Origin: Pinus tabuliformis
Lineage: Eukaryota; Streptophyta; Pinopsida; Pinales; Pinaceae
Reading direction: 5' to 3'
Length of the DNA: 64,000 nt
NCBI GenBank assembly: GCA_031772625.1
Contig: CM062819.1
Coordinates: 1,235,062,955-1,235,126,954, forward strand
Shown: piece after piece, positions 47,174 through 60,063 of the stretch
Layout: the number at the start of each line of letters is the position of its first letter
Position numbering within the stretch: position 1 is the stretch's first letter
The notes under the pieces: model-generated
Told to the model about the DNA's origin: nothing
The model's database searches: none
What the model saw: only the letters and a program-made list of their open reading frames with translations
Program-made: the position numbers and the translations under genes

Positions 47174-48691
47174 TGTTGAAAATAATATTAAGAGGGGGGG
47201 GGGTGAATCAGTATTATCAAGTCAAATATTCCCTTTTTCTAATTCAGATAATATACGCTACTTCAGTTAATTAAACCCGCGTATATACGCAACTAGGTTG
47301 AAAGAAAACCGCGTATACAATGCAAACTTATAATTTACTTTATCTGTCAGATGTTGATTGTTAATCTGTGTTTCAGAATCAAATAACCAGTAAGCAAGAA
47401 TAGTAAAACAGAGCAGAAGACACAAGAACACAAGATATAAGGTGGAAACCCAATGTGGGTGAAAACCACCTGCTGCAATTCGTCTCTATCTTCTTTTAAT
47501 TAGAAACTTCCTTTTACAATGTACTGGTGCAGTCATTTACCAGTATGCATGCTGCAACCTGCAGAGAGCTACAACCCTCTCTCATTCTCCAGCTTCTCCT
47601 GGAAAGGAGCTACAACCCCCTTAGCTCTTTCACTAGCCAAGATACTAGTACGTAGGTGCTGGCCTACAGAAGGCTACAACCTTCTCTTTCTTTCAGGGAC
47701 CACGTTTCATAAATTTTCAGACTGGATCCACAAATAATATCAATCAAACATCAAGAATTTCTGCATCAACCAATCACCTTTTCACCAATCAAAACTGAAT
47801 CAAAATAAACACTTCTCTGATGACTGTACCCAGATCACAATAACAGACACCACACACCAAATCCGAACCCAGAACACTGCAGTAATAAACAGAAGCAGCT
47901 AGATCACAACTCAAAAGATATACGCTGCTTTAATAACCTGAAACCTGCGTATATGCACCTTTGCTTCATTGAAGCAGCGTGTATACGTGCCTTCGCTTCA
48001 CTGAACCTGTGTACAGATCTATAAAGGATAATTCACTCTTTCAGATATTCAAACGCTAATTAACCCAGATTATCAGACTTATAGATCAAGCAAGCGCCAC
48101 ATATAACAAATCAAAATCATATAAAGATACTATCGTTCAAGCTTAAAGATTATGACCCATCAATAGATCTTATCCTTCTTTGCGCTAAGGTTCCTCCTTC
48201 ATTCAGATCCAGATCTGCACCATAACCCAATTACCAGTATTCCAGATCTAGCACTTTATCAGATATTCAATAATTATTCAGATGATCTTTTGCCACATGA
48301 TCTCCTTCCTCTTTTATAGTTTTATGCCTTCCATAATACCACGGTCCAAAACCATAATAGACCAATACCACGGACCCAATACTTGGGATCAAAACTTCTG
48401 ACGAGGCACCATGGTCCAAAACCGTAGGTTCAAATACCAAGAACTAACTACCTCAGACCAAAGGTAAGTTCTCCAACATATACGCGCTTTTCCTTGCATG
48501 AAAGTGCATGTATACACATATGCTCCTTTGAAACGTCTAACCCGCGTGTATACGTGTCTTCGTCTAGATGAACCTGTGTATATGTCTTTTCCTTCATTCT
48601 GAAAGCCTGAACTGAGATCTGTTACCAAAGAGAGTTGCCATCAAGGACAACACCTGTGCCATAGCTCCAAACCTGTGCCATAATGCCAACA
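47174..48691 (-). mobile_element. Solo LTR related to the SIRE-like copia LTRs, 1518 bp
   Basis: On the minus strand it begins TGTTGGCATTATGGC and ends ATTATTTTCAACA. It is flanked by a perfect AGGAT duplication (47169-47173 and 48692-48696). Its ends and its GTATACGC-rich blocks resemble the copia LTRs at 49994-51938 and 60064-62110, but it is shorter and divergent. A lone LTR with its own duplication is the usual result of unequal recombination between two LTRs. Confidence 0.88.
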
Positions 48692-48939
48692 AGGATAAGT
48701 GCTCCTGCTATGAAACTTCCTCTAAAACTCCATATATGGGGTTTATGTAGCCTCCCTCTACTCCCTAGCCCTCCTATTCTCCCTATCCAACTACCTTAAC
48801 TGCTCTAGCCACTGACCTTCGTCCAATGGTCAAACCGGGTAGAGGGACCACTGGTCCCTCCAACCAATTTTTCAGTATGCACCAATGCCATACGATGGAC
48901 CCCCCCATGTCCAAAACTGCTAATGCCATGGAGTAAATA

Positions 48940-49993
48940 ATGGACGACACCTTTTTCCCTACAAATTCAAACTCTCAGCCTACCAAAGGATCCAACACCT
49001 ATCGTGATAAGTTATCTAAGATCCCTAGACTACACATTCCTCTGACACGTCTTAATGCTTGCATCGAGCACATGTGGAGTCATGTTCTCATATGAAAATT
49101 TGTCTGCATATGGCCTATGCAAAAGGCTTGTCTCCACTCAATTTCCATGCATTGGAAATCAAAGGCACATTATGAGGTGAAGCTTGGCTCCAATGGCTTC
49201 TTCACTATCATCTTCTTGCTAGCAAAAAACCTCTTCTCATGGGCACTGATTTGGGTTCGCCTATACTCGCTTCCACAAGAGTATTGGGACCCAGAAATCC
49301 TAGCTGATATAAACACCAAGTTGGGAAAATAAGTTTGTCTTTTAGATCAAACTAAGAAGGGATGACTTACCTATTTTTCAAGGATTTGTGTCTACATGAA
49401 CATTTCTAGCTCTCTCCTATAATACATCGACCTTGACTGTGAAGACATTGACTAAATCTAGATACTTGACTATGAGCATGCCCCTTTTAGATGTAGGAAA
49501 TGCCATGAACATAGGCACTTCTTTAGAGAATTTCCTCTCATTGCACCTAAGAAGGATCCATATAAATCGATATTTAAGTATGTAGAAGGATTCACCAAAA
49601 TAGACTCCAAATTTCAGCATACAAAGAAACCCAATGCACCCTCGTCCCCAAGAATCTAGCTACCAACAATAGCTTTGAGGCACTCATTGATCTGGCATAA
49701 GGCTAAGAAATCCCAAGCTCAATTCAAACCCAGGAAAACACTCCAAAATCTTCAAGATTCCAACACATGGAAAGGGGAATGCTGCCCCCAATGACTCAAG
49801 CTGCTAAAAAGAACATGAACAGGGACTCCCCAAGTCAACTTGAAGACTCTAACATGATATGTGATGATGAATTAATGGAAATAAAGGGATTAGACCTAAT
49901 GGCCATGGAAGATGGTTTCAAGAGAAATGACCTGTAGGAAATCCATCAGAAACAAATCAATCTCCTAACGGTCACCCTTCAAAAGGTCAAAGA
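48940..49993 (+). pseudogene. LINE ORF1 relic (DUF4283 and CCHC), first part of a split LINE
   Basis: The ATG at 48940 opens a frame starting MDDTFFPTNSNSQ, followed by frameshifts. The next matches are GSNGFFTIIFL, then WVRLYSLPQEYWDPE (49117-49332 frame), CVYMNIS-like sequence and FRCRKCHEHRHFFREFP near 49490. That order is the DUF4283 region followed by a zinc knuckle with its last cysteine position changed. ORF1 binds LINE RNA. The sequence stops at AAAGA (49989-49993), the target duplication of the copia element, and resumes at 62111. The LINE is therefore on the plus strand and older than the copia insertion. Confidence 0.75.
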
Positions 49994-51938
49994 TTTTGGA
50001 AATAATACGGAGAGGGGGTGAATCGGTATTATCAGATCAATAATTTTATTTCCCAAACAGATTTATATACACTACTTCAGTGAAGTGAACTAGCATGTAC
50101 ACGCAACTTTGATTAGAGAAACTAACATATATCCAGAGAACTTGTGATTTAGACAGTTTATCATGTGTTGATCTTAAACCAGTACATCAGTAACTTATTA
50201 GACAGTGCAGTAAAAAAAAAGCATCACACATAAGCAACACACATGAACGCCAAGATTTAAGGTGGAAACCCAATGTGGGTGAAAACCACCTGTTGCTATC
50301 ATCTATGTCTTCTTTTAATAATAAGAAAATATGTTTACAATCTTGTATTTTGCAGACTCATACCAGTATGTAGGCACCCACCTGCAGAAGGTTACAACCT
50401 TCTCTTATTTTCCAGCTTCTAGTGGAAGGGGGATGCAACCCCCTAGCTCTTGTACTAGCCAATTTGTTTACTAGTATGTAGGCATCGACCTATAGAAGGC
50501 TACGACCTTCTTTCTTCCTCCAAGGACCACATTTCATGAATTTTCATATTAGATACTCTTGGAACACAACACCACAATCTGAAGGCCACGTTTCATCCAA
50601 TTTTCATATTGGACCCGTCAAAACTTTTAAACTTAAACTACATCAACCAACATTCAGTTAATCTGAACAATCGGATCATAGACACCAGAACACTGTGCTG
50701 AACCCAAAAACTTGCATCATCATTCAAAACTAGTTGTAACCTCAAAAACCATGCATCAGAATGTATATGCTACTTGGCTGAACCCAAACTGCGTGTATAC
50801 ACTAATTCCATTAATCAAACCTGCGTATACCTTCAAAACTACTGCAAGTATAAACTTTTGAATAAAGTCTATACCAACCAGTAATATACAGAACATTTAC
50901 TGTCAACTTACATAAATTTACACAAGCAACAACAGAGATCATTTCTTCTCACTTATACAATCAATCAATCAATCAAATACCAACCTCATTATGAATTCAG
51001 TTTTACATTCAGATCTAAGAAGACTTCATTGACAAACAACTGCAGTAAAACAACAGAATTTGATCAGATAGATCAGTCAGATCTGAAAAAGAAGATTTTC
51101 TTTTGTATACGCTATTTTGAAGAGTATAACCTACGTGTACATGTGCTTTTGAAGAGACGAACTAGCTTACAGATCTACAAATATCAACTCATAACTTTGT
51201 TGCACTTCTGAACTTCAAACAAACCCAGATCATGACATCTAAAGAATGCACAGTCAGATCTAGCCCAACCAATATCAGATCATCCAATAATAAGTCATTT
51301 CAGGTCTCATGATCCTGATCCAATATTGAATTCAAGGTGCAAAAATTATTTCAGATCAAGTCACAAACATAGCCCCTGCCACATAAAATATACTTCAGAT
51401 AGAAGTATTCCTTAGAAACCCATACACTTGCACATAACACTTCATAAGATATTCATTCCTTGTGTATTTAGCCCTTTTATCTTCTCCTCCTTATATACTT
51501 AGATCCTTTATCAATACCTCGGACCAAACCACTTAGGACCAATACCTTGGACCAAATACCTAAGGTCAATACCTCGGACCAAATACCTAGGGTCAATACC
51601 ACGGACCAAATACCTTGAACCAAAACCTTGGTTTTCCAACATGTATGTGCTTTTCTTCCTGTGGGAGTGTGTGTATATGTATACAATCTTTTTGTTTTGT
51701 GGACCAGCGTTTATACACTATTTTGACTAAATGGACCTGCGTATTGCTTTTCATCAGCCTTTTCCTTTACCTTCTTTATTCTGATCAGTAGACCTTAGTT
51801 CCATCTTCCTGTTCTTTTGTACCATTGCCTTGTAACCTCTTAATATACCTGATGTACTGTCAGTTGCCTTTTACCAAAACTGAATTGACATGTGAGTGAG
51901 TTGCCATTAAGGACATCACTTGTATCATAATGCCAACA
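49994..51938 (-). repeat. 3' LTR of the copia element
   Basis: This 1945-bp LTR pairs with 60064-62110. It contains GTATACGC-type words and, at about 51513-51635, tandem CGGACCAAATACC repeats. It lacks the A/T expansion present in the other LTR. Confidence 0.9.
51513..51635. repeat. Tandem minisatellite, CGGACCAAATACC core
   Basis: About six units of 18-20 bp close to AATACCTCGGACCAAATACC. The matching block is at 61673-61798 in the 5' LTR, and a related shorter block is at about 48336-48420 in the solo LTR. On the minus strand it encodes a periodic GIWSEVLTL-like peptide, which is not a gene. Confidence 0.8.
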
Positions 51939-51940
51939 AT

Positions 51941-51952
51941 ATCCCCCTTTGG
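51941..51952 (-). other. Polypurine tract of the copia element
   Basis: The minus strand reads AAAGGGGGATAT beside the 3' LTR. Similar G-rich tracts occur further inside, on the minus strand near 52032, 52072 and 52482, as is common in the long 3' untranslated region of such elements. Confidence 0.7.
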
Positions 51953-52740
51953 ACTTGATGGAAACCATGATGGTGTTGATTATTGCAAGCTATAGAAACT
52001 GTTAGAGATAACATGCATCACCAAAATACTCTCCCCCTTTGACATCAAGGGCAAAGGGCAGACCAAGTACTCCCCCTGAGTACATGCCGAGTCTACAGAG
52101 ATATGATTCAAAAGAATAACATGACTTTATAACTCAACTATGTGAGTTTGACCTTCCTATCACCAATGACTCATACATACATCAATCTCCCAATCAAGTG
52201 GGGATATACCAAATTTGACTCATCAACCCAACCAAGTGGGGGTATACCAATAGTTTATACATGACAGAAATACAATAAATATTACATCATCCATCCCATG
52301 CAAAGTGGGGATACAAATTACATCATTTGTCCAATAGGACTCATTCAAATGTATGAGAAGTCATATCACACCCTAGACCTTTACATGACTTAAGAAACAA
52401 ATGGTATAAATATCTGAAGCCATAGCTAGACTCAGCAACCATAATGCCAACAATGCAGAATGCTTGTGAAGGCTAATGCTCCCCCTTGAACCCATGGTAC
52501 CTGTGCCTTGTCAACAAGCCATTCATCAAGGCATCTTTTTCAGTCAGATAAAAATCAATGAACAAAGCATATCGTCATAATGTAATCATCAACATTAGAT
52601 CGAGCACCCATAGCAGAGTCTGACCCACTATTTTTCTGTCAGAAAAACATATACGCTCCTTCAACTACAGAAACTTGCGTGTATACGCGACTATACTTCA
52701 TGAAACTTGCGTATAATAACCTTCCTCTGAAAAACTGGAT

Positions 52741-54270
52741 TTAACAATAGGATGATGCAGCAACTACTCCCAGCTTTTGTATGAGATATTCAAATGTTTC
52801 TCTAGGCATTGGTTTAGTGAATATATCAGCAACCTGTTCTTTGGAGGGAACATACTCCAATTTGACCTTTTTTTCAAGCACTTGTTCTCGTAGAAAATGG
52901 TACTTGATGGGTATGTGCTTGGTCTTGGAGTGCATGAATGGATTTTTTGAAATACTGATGGCACTTGTCTTATCACATAGAATGGAGATTGGTGGAGTAC
53001 ATGTGATCTAGATTTCTTGAAAAGTTTGCATCATCCAAAGTAGTTGTGTGCAACAAGATGCAGCAGCCACATATTCTGCTTCAACTGTAGATAAGGCAAT
53101 TGAACTTTGTTTCTTTCTGAACCAAGCCACTAACCGAAAACCCATATAGAATGCACAACCACTAGTGCTCTTTCGATCATGAACACTTCCTGCCCAATCT
53201 GCATCTGTATATGCATGAAGAGTAAGGTGTGTATCTTGAGGATACCATAGTCCAAAGTCCTGAGTTCCTTGAAGATATTTGAAAATTATTTTGACTGCTT
53301 GGAGATGTGATTCCTTTGGATTTGCTTGGAACCTTCCAACAATTCCTACTACATGCATGATGTCAGGTTTGGTACCTGTTAGATAAAGCAGACTTCCAAT
53401 CATAGATCTGTAAGTTGGTTGGTTTACTATTGGTGATTCATCATTAGAGCTGAGACTGCATCCTGTTACCATTGGAGTACATACTGGTTTAGAATCTTCC
53501 ATTCCGTACTTTTTCAAGATCTGCTTGAGATATTTGGTTTGTGAAATAAAGATACCATCTTTTGTTTGCTGAACTTGTAGACCAAGAAAATAAGTAAGTT
53601 CACCAAGTAAGGACATTTCAAATTCTTGCTGCATTACTGAAGCAAAATTCTGACTCATGGATTCTTCATTGCTACCAAAAATGATATCATCAACATAAAC
53701 AACAATAATTAGCAATTTATCATTTTCAATCTTTGTGTATAAATTGCTATCTGCAGAACCTTTTGTAAAGCCTTGTTGTTGTAGATATTTGTCAAGGCGG
53801 TAATACCAAGCCCTTGGAGCTTATTTTAGACCATAGAGAGCGTTTTTGAGTTTGCATACAAGTTTTGCATCATTTCCAAGAATGAATCCTTCTGGTTGTT
53901 CAATGTAAACTTCTTCTTCTAAATATCCATTAAGAAACGCGGATTTTACATCCATTTGATATACTTTGAATTTTTTGAAAACTAGAAAGAGCAAGAAACA
54001 TCCTTATGGCTTCAAGTTTGGCAACAGGTGTAAAAGTTTCTTCAAAATCTATACCTTCTTGTTGGGCATACACTTTGCAAACAAGTCTTGCCTTGTTTCT
54101 AATAACTTCTCCATTTTCATTCAGCTTATTCTTAAATATCCATTTTGTTCCTATAATATTTTATCATGAGGTCTAGAAACTAACTCCCAAGTATCATTCT
54201 TTTCAATTTGATCTAATTCTTCATCCATAGCCTCGACCCAAAATTCATCTTTGTAGGCTTCATTTACATT
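52741..54270 (-). pseudogene. Copia reverse transcriptase and RNase H region
   Basis: The reverse transcriptase N-terminal half (54270 to about 53720) is broken by several stops and shifts; a recognisable piece is NDTWELVSRP near 54190. From 53715 a 235-codon frame carries VVYVDDIIFGS (the YVDD active site), then LGLQV, the RSMIGSLLYLTGTKPDI motif and RNase H residues TDADWAGS, KSTSG and EAEYVA. A stop splits it from a last piece (52741-52935) with HIPIKYHFLREQV and KEQVADIFTKP, the usual copia C-terminus. In life it would copy element RNA into DNA. Confidence 0.88.
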
Positions 54271-55251
54271 CTAAGGTTCTGTGGAGGATAGTAATGCTAA
54301 ATAACTTGAGGTTCCTGTAAGAGTTCTTCTTTTCTGTACTCCAGACCCTTTTTCTCCTAGAATTTGAGATTCTGGATGATTTTTCTGAACATATCTGGAT
54401 GGAGTCTTTTCCCTATCTGTTGTATCTTCTTCTGGTGCTTCATTGGTTTCTTCTTCAATATCACTTTGATTTGATGCAGGAAAGTAATCCCCATCTTCCT
54501 CATTGTCACATTCCTCTGTTGATTTCATTTGTTCTGGATTTCTGCATGCTTCATCAACTACAACATCAATGCTTTCAACAATTTTCCGAAGTCTTTTATT
54601 ATAACATTTGTATCCTTTAATTATGGGAGAATAACCAAGAAGAATACCTTCGTCTGCTCTGGGTTCAAACTTACCAAGTTTTTCATCAGTCCTTTTTATA
54701 AAACATTTGCTTCCAAAAACTTTAAAGTATTTTACAGTAGGAGGCTTACCATACCAAAGTTCATGTGGAGTTTGAGTGCTATTTACCCGAACATTTGCTT
54801 TGTTGAGAATAGTCACGGCAGCAAATGTAGCTTCTCCCCAGAAGGTTGCAAGAGTTCCATATTCATCTAGCATATCTCGAGCTATTTGTTGAACTATTCT
54901 GTTCATCCTTTCTACCACACCATTTCGCTAAGGAGTTATTGCGGTGGAGAATTGCCTTTTTATTCCATGTTGCTCACAAAAGTAAAAGAATTCATCTGAT
55001 ATGAATTCTCCCCCTCGATCAGATCTAAGACAGTTGATTTTTTGATCTGATTCATTTTCAACCAAAGCTTTGAAGGCTTTAAAATTTTCAAATGCTTCAT
55101 CTTTATGCTTTAGGAGACCTATCCAACACATTCTGGAAAAATCATCAATAAACAAAATAAAGTATTCTTCTCCACAAGGTGAATTTTTCCTTGTTGGTCC
55201 ACATAAATCAATATGGATAAGTTCAAGAGGCTTATTTGCTGACCCTTCCAT
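54271..55251 (-). pseudogene. Copia integrase region
   Basis: Two frames joined by one TAG at about 54928 (TAITP, stop, RNGVVERMNR). The core shows HIDLCGP, LFIDDFSR, LRSDRGGEF and GVVERMNR, which cover the catalytic D, D and E positions. The tail contains LWYGKPPTVKYFKVFGSKCF and GILLGYS, typical of copia integrases, and an acidic linker (EEETNEAPEEDTTD) before reverse transcriptase. The zinc-binding N-terminal part (55252-55550) is present but full of stops. Confidence 0.88.
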
Positions 55252-55550
55252 TTCAATGAAGTGAACTCTGGTTTGCTTACTGATTTGACATGGTTTTCAT
55301 ATGGTATTTTATGGGATGATGATATCTGGAAGATCACGAACTGCCTTGAGCTTGCATGCTTTTCTTATTTGAGAAAAGCTTAGATGTCCCAATATTCTAT
55401 GCCACAACCAGTTTTCATCTGTTTTTCTTATATAGCATTGTTTTTGTCCTCCTTTGAGTATGTATAAGTTTTTCGGAGTTCTTGTACCTTGATCACGGTC
55501 TTTGCTATATCAAGCTCATGAACAACACATCCATTTGATCGAAACACCAC

Positions 55551-56366
55551 TTAATTTCCTTGATCACACATTTGACTGACACTCAACAGGTTATGATTTG
55601 AACCACCTACATACATAACATTTCCAGCTTTAACCTTTTCTTTCAAGAAAACAGAACCTTTACCTTTAATGACAGCTGGAGTGTCATTTCCAAATGAGAC
55701 ACCTTTAATGACAGCTGGAGTGTCATTTCCAAATGAGACATTCTTTTCTTTTTCTAAAGAATTATATGAGTGAAGTTTCTCTTTATCACCTATCATGTGT
55801 TTGGAGCATCCATTGTCGATGTACCATTGATTTTCTTGTCCTTTTGCATATAAGGCTATACCACATCTTTCTGATTGAGATTCCTTCCTTCTCCATATCT
55901 TGGGATTTAATGGCGTTTGCTCCTTTTGAAGTGTTGGCCGAAATTTTCTCCTGCATTCAGATTCTTCATGACCAAAGTTGTTACAAATCGAGCATTCTAT
56001 TTCATTTTCAAGAGGAGAAAAGTTATTATAGGAACTTTTCTTGATTCCTGTTACACTCCTTTGATTTCGTGCTTCTCTAGTCATGATGGTTTTGTAAGCA
56101 ACACATTGAGCAGCCTTATGCCCAAATTTATGACATGAAAAACATTGCCCATTAAAGAAGTTTATGTGACCATCGAATCTTTTGACATTGTTTACCTGTT
56201 GGTTGTGGCTTCTATTGATATTCATCCTTGGAGTAAATTGAGTATGATTTACCTGATAATTAGTTTTAGGTCTTTGCTGATGATTGACATACTGTTCACT
56301 GGTCTTTGCTGCATCAAGATAGATTCTGGTGCAGGTTGACGACTTCTGTGATTGAGATGATTCTTC
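55551..56366 (-). pseudogene. Copia gag C-terminal zinc knuckles and protease
   Basis: The 224-codon frame starting at 56225 holds two CCHC knuckles, CFSCHKFGHKAAQC and CSICNNFGHEESEC, then the protease motif WYIDNGCSKHM where active proteases have D-S/T-G. Here the residue after the catalytic D is N. It ends with HNLLSVSQMCDQG, the usual region before integrase. A 39-bp in-frame tandem duplication lies in the protease. The frame continues upstream to 56366, where the solo LTR inserted. Confidence 0.85.
55662..55739 (-). repeat. 39-bp in-frame tandem duplication in the protease
   Basis: Two almost identical copies of a 39-bp unit encode VSFGNDTPAVIKG twice in a row. The unit is a multiple of three, so the frame is kept. 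Confidence 0.92.
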
Positions 56367-56371
56367 AGTAT

Positions 56372-58747
56372 TGTTAGCGCTTGAAATTTCACCTCAGGCT
56401 GAGAAAGGTAAACCTCAAGGCAACATCAAACCACTTAGCCTCGTAGCTAGCCCTACGGGGCTGGAGAGGGCTCTCTCCGGTCTATCTCGGTGAAATCTTC
56501 AATGGATGAGATGACCAATAGGGTAACACTGATTTTAGGCTAGTAAACTAATCAAAAAGGTTGATTTAGGGTTTTTAGGGTTTTTTGGTGGCAAATTGAG
56601 GGGATGGCAATTTTGGGTGCGGGGATTGGACACAGTTTCTGCAGGGGGTTCTTTGGGGCGAGGTAGGAGAAAATATTGATGCTTTTGATTGTGGTGGATG
56701 GTCAGGAATGACAGGTGAGGAGCTAAGGAGAGCAAACAATAACTTTGAATTCTCCTTAAACAGTAGAAAACATTGAAATTAAACAAACTTAAAAGCAGAG
56801 CATGACAGTCATGAATTCTTACTTTAACACTTCGTTTTCTTAATGTGCAGAAGGGAAAGAAAGGAAATGATTCACATAACACACTTACAGATACATAGAG
56901 AAACACACCATCAATACATGTAACCACAAGAATCCCAAAGAGGACTGCAAAACCCTGGTCTTCCTTAGCCAAAAATTGCAGAGATACAGTGAATAATACA
57001 ATGATAGCTTCTCCCTCAAGAGTCCAACCATGAAAATGAGCAAGAAAGTACATAATATAGATGATCTAACCTCTTCCCCTGCCTCCATGGGTCGAGCTCA
57101 CTATCCTAGGAGCTGTTTCAACCACTTCTAAACTAAGCACTACAAACTAGGCAGTCAAAACAACTTGCCTCTATAAGCTAGGAAACCAATTCATTCATTT
57201 AATTTTCACCTTTTTCATGAATGAATCTTCTAGAAGAGGTACATAAGAGTAAAAGTGTCATAAAATTACAATAATTACATCAAAGAGCCTAATAATCCAC
57301 CCCAAAAAGTCAAACAGGGTCAAACTGGCGTTTTTCTGAGCTGTACACTGAAATCTGGAGAAGTTTGCCTGACGGGTCGCACGCCTCTGCCTGACGGGTT
57401 GCGCGCCTTTGGGACCACATTTGGGGCACTTCCAGGTGGCAAAATTGAGCAAGAGTAGGCTTGTTGGAAAGGTCTGTGAATCTACTTTCCAACCCAGCTA
57501 GAATTTCTGAATTTGGTGGTCATTTGCCCCTCCAAAATTGCAATCTCCCAAGACTGCTTTCTGCAACTCAAAAATGTGGCAGAAAGTCAATTTTTGCTTG
57601 TTTTTTGACTTTCTGGAGGCCCAAAACTTCATAAAATCTCAAGTCCATTGATGAGCATATGTAAATTCTCATGAAAAATCTGGAAATGCTGAGTTTTTGC
57701 AAAATGGAGTTGCCGGGATGAAGGGTCGCGCGGGGGGTGAGACCCGTTAATGAGCAAAAACCTGTAAATTGCCTGAAAAATCAAAATTGACCCAAAATTT
57801 TCAAAATTTCTTGGGATTTGTGCTGGGAGTCCCCAATAAAGTACCATGCTCAGTCAAAGAGGCTTTGGCCAAAATTTGGAGTGAATCAGGCCTTTTCTGT
57901 CGTTTTAGTGCCTTGGCCAACCTCCTTGGATCTGGCGATTGCAATTTTGACATTTCTCTAAAACCATGACACCTGTGCAAAAAGTGAAAGAGGTTTTTCT
58001 TCTTTGGTATGTTATGGACAAAAACCTCTCTTAGTTTTCCAAAATTCATCTTTTATTGCTCTGGAACATCATTTGAGTGCGACTTGTCCCGATGTGTGAA
58101 ACAAGGAATTTTGTCGAAATGGAGCGAAATGAAGGGGATAGGGGGCTTCTAAATTATTGGGGAAATTTTGGGGAGTAGGGAGGGATGTTGGAAAGTAGGG
58201 GAAAGTGGAATCTCAGAGATTGAGCGAGGGGAAGGGGTCCAAAAGGGAAAAACACAGGCCAAACCTAGAAAATTGCCAGGTTGTAGCTAGAAACTAGGGT
58301 TTGTGCAAAAATGAGAAATTTGGCGGATCTAAGGGATGGGAAGTGTTTAATAAGGTACATGAAGGATAGGGGAAGGTGTATGAACATCTGGATACAAGTT
58401 TTGCCGATGATTTGACCGTCCAAGAGAAATTGCCTTCAAAACCCTAGGAGAGGGAAATGACCTTACCTAGGCGCAACTGAAGCATGAACAAGGTGTACAA
58501 TGACTCATTAGACACTGAGATGATAATGAAAACCCTATGAATGATGATAGACTCAGCTGAATGGTGACATGGACCGACATTTGGACAGCTTTAGAAGGAG
58601 TTAAAGCAAACCCTAGACCTAATGCCTAGTGACCAAATTTTGCTTGAAAACTCTTTGAAATGACAAAATTTGACCTTGACACTCTGAGACCACTTTGTAA
58701 GAGCATATTTAATCACTGGAGGAAGGCTGGAAAGACTGACACTAACA
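56372..58747 (-). mobile_element. Solo LTR of the 4.18-kb element's family, 2376 bp
   Basis: It begins TGTTAGCGCTTG and ends GACACTAACA, with a perfect AGTAT duplication (56367-56371 and 58748-58752). The start region matches the LTRs at 16757 and 19336 (CCTCAAGGC, then CTAGCCCT, then AGAGGGCTCTCTC). It is inserted in the gag of the copia element and separates KTGLGY from the second pair of zinc knuckles. It is longer than the 1.6-kb LTRs and clearly divergent. Open frames inside it (such as 56535-57053) are not recognisable proteins. Confidence 0.88.
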
Positions 58748-58752
58748 AGTAT

Positions 58753-60003
58753 ATCCAAGACCTGTCTTTACCAGAGCAGAACGCTGAACTTTGATAATTT
58801 CATTTAAAGTTTCTGATCCTTTAGCAAATCTAATATTAAGAGATTTTTTCTTCTCAAGATCTTTTCTTAGACCCACAATTTCACATTCTAGATTTTCATT
58901 GTGTTTTTCTCTTTCAACAAGTTTGTGTGTCAAAGTATATGATCGTATTCTTTTCTTCTAAACAGATTTTGAGCTTAGTGATTTCTTCATGAAAGTCTTC
59001 ATCTTCTAATGCATCCAAAAAATCATCATTGTCATAAGCCATGAGAATTCTATAATCTTGTTCAATTTCATCTTCATCACTATTAGATAAACCATCACCA
59101 TCTTCATGCATAGAGTAACTTCTTCTATTCACAACCTATTTCCTATTTCCTTTTGCATATTCCTTCCCCTTTTCATATTTATCTTTATGAGGACATTTGG
59201 CAGCATAATGTCCGACTCTACCACAAGCAAAGCATTTGAAAGGTAGCTTAACTCTGAACCTTCCAGAACCCCGTTGAAGCTTCTTGAAAAATTTTACCTC
59301 ATCTTCTTCTTCAGAAATGTGTCTTGATTCATTGTTCTCTTCCTTTTCTTTTCCCTTTGCTGATGCTTTAAATGTGGCTTATCTCATATCTAATGGACCT
59401 TCTTTTCTCATTTCAAAGGTAGTTAGGATTCCATGAAGTTGAGTCACAGTGATAGTCTGAAGACCCTGTTTTTCTTCTATGGCAGACACTTTTGACTCAA
59501 ATTTAGAAGACAAAGATCTCAAAATTTTCTCAACTAAAGTAACTTCCTTTATTTCTTCACCCAGATTCTTCATACAATTAACAATCTCATCTATACATTA
59601 AAAGTAACTGGTTACACTCTCATCATTATGCATCTTAAGAGTTACATATTGAATTCTGAGAGTTTGAAGCTTAGCACGCTTTACCTGAGAGTCTCCTTCA
59701 TTAGCTCTGAATGATTTTGTCCCATATTTCTTTCGTTGTCTTGAGCTGCATGACCTTGACAAATTCTGATTCTGACAGACTTCCTAGTAATGTATTGATA
59801 GCTTTGGCATTAGTTTCGTGTAAATTCTTACCTGCAGAGTCTGTAGGAACTGCTGTTGGAAATTGATATCATCCTTCCACAATTTCCCAAACATCGGTTC
59901 CAAGTGATTGTTTATAGGCTCTGGTTCTTATTTTCCAATATACTAAGTTGCTCCCATTGAAGATTGGTGGTCTAATGGATCCCATGCCTTCGTGTTTATT
60001 CAT
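58753..60003 (-). pseudogene. Copia gag, N-terminal and middle parts
   Basis: The ATG at 60003 follows the primer site by about 45 bp. The frame begins MNKHEGMGSIRPPIFNGSN and continues with YWKIRTRAY, then IWDKI, LVEKILRSLSSKFESKV and LQTITVTQLHGIL, the UBN2-type capsid domain of copia gag. A zinc knuckle CFACGRVGHYAAKC lies near 59200, followed by an acidic coiled-coil part and QRSALVKTGLGY at 58760. Several stops and at least one shift are present. The gag continues on the far side of the solo LTR at 56366. Confidence 0.85.
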
Positions 60004-60049
60004 CTTGAAAGATCTACCTTCAAGAAATCAAGCTTCTTCTGAAGGAACT

Positions 60050-60061
60050 GCTCTAATACCA
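60050..60061 (-). other. Primer-binding site of the copia element
   Basis: The minus strand reads TGGTATTAGAGC, one transition from the initiator tRNA-Met complement TGGTATCAGAGC. It lies two bases from the 5' LTR. Confidence 0.85.
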
Positions 60062-60063
60062 AT

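Noticed and set aside
56535-57053. 172-codon minus-strand frame
   Set aside because: It lies wholly within the solo LTR, shows hydrophobic low-complexity sequence without a family, and is broken in the related LTRs at 16.8 and 19.3 kb.
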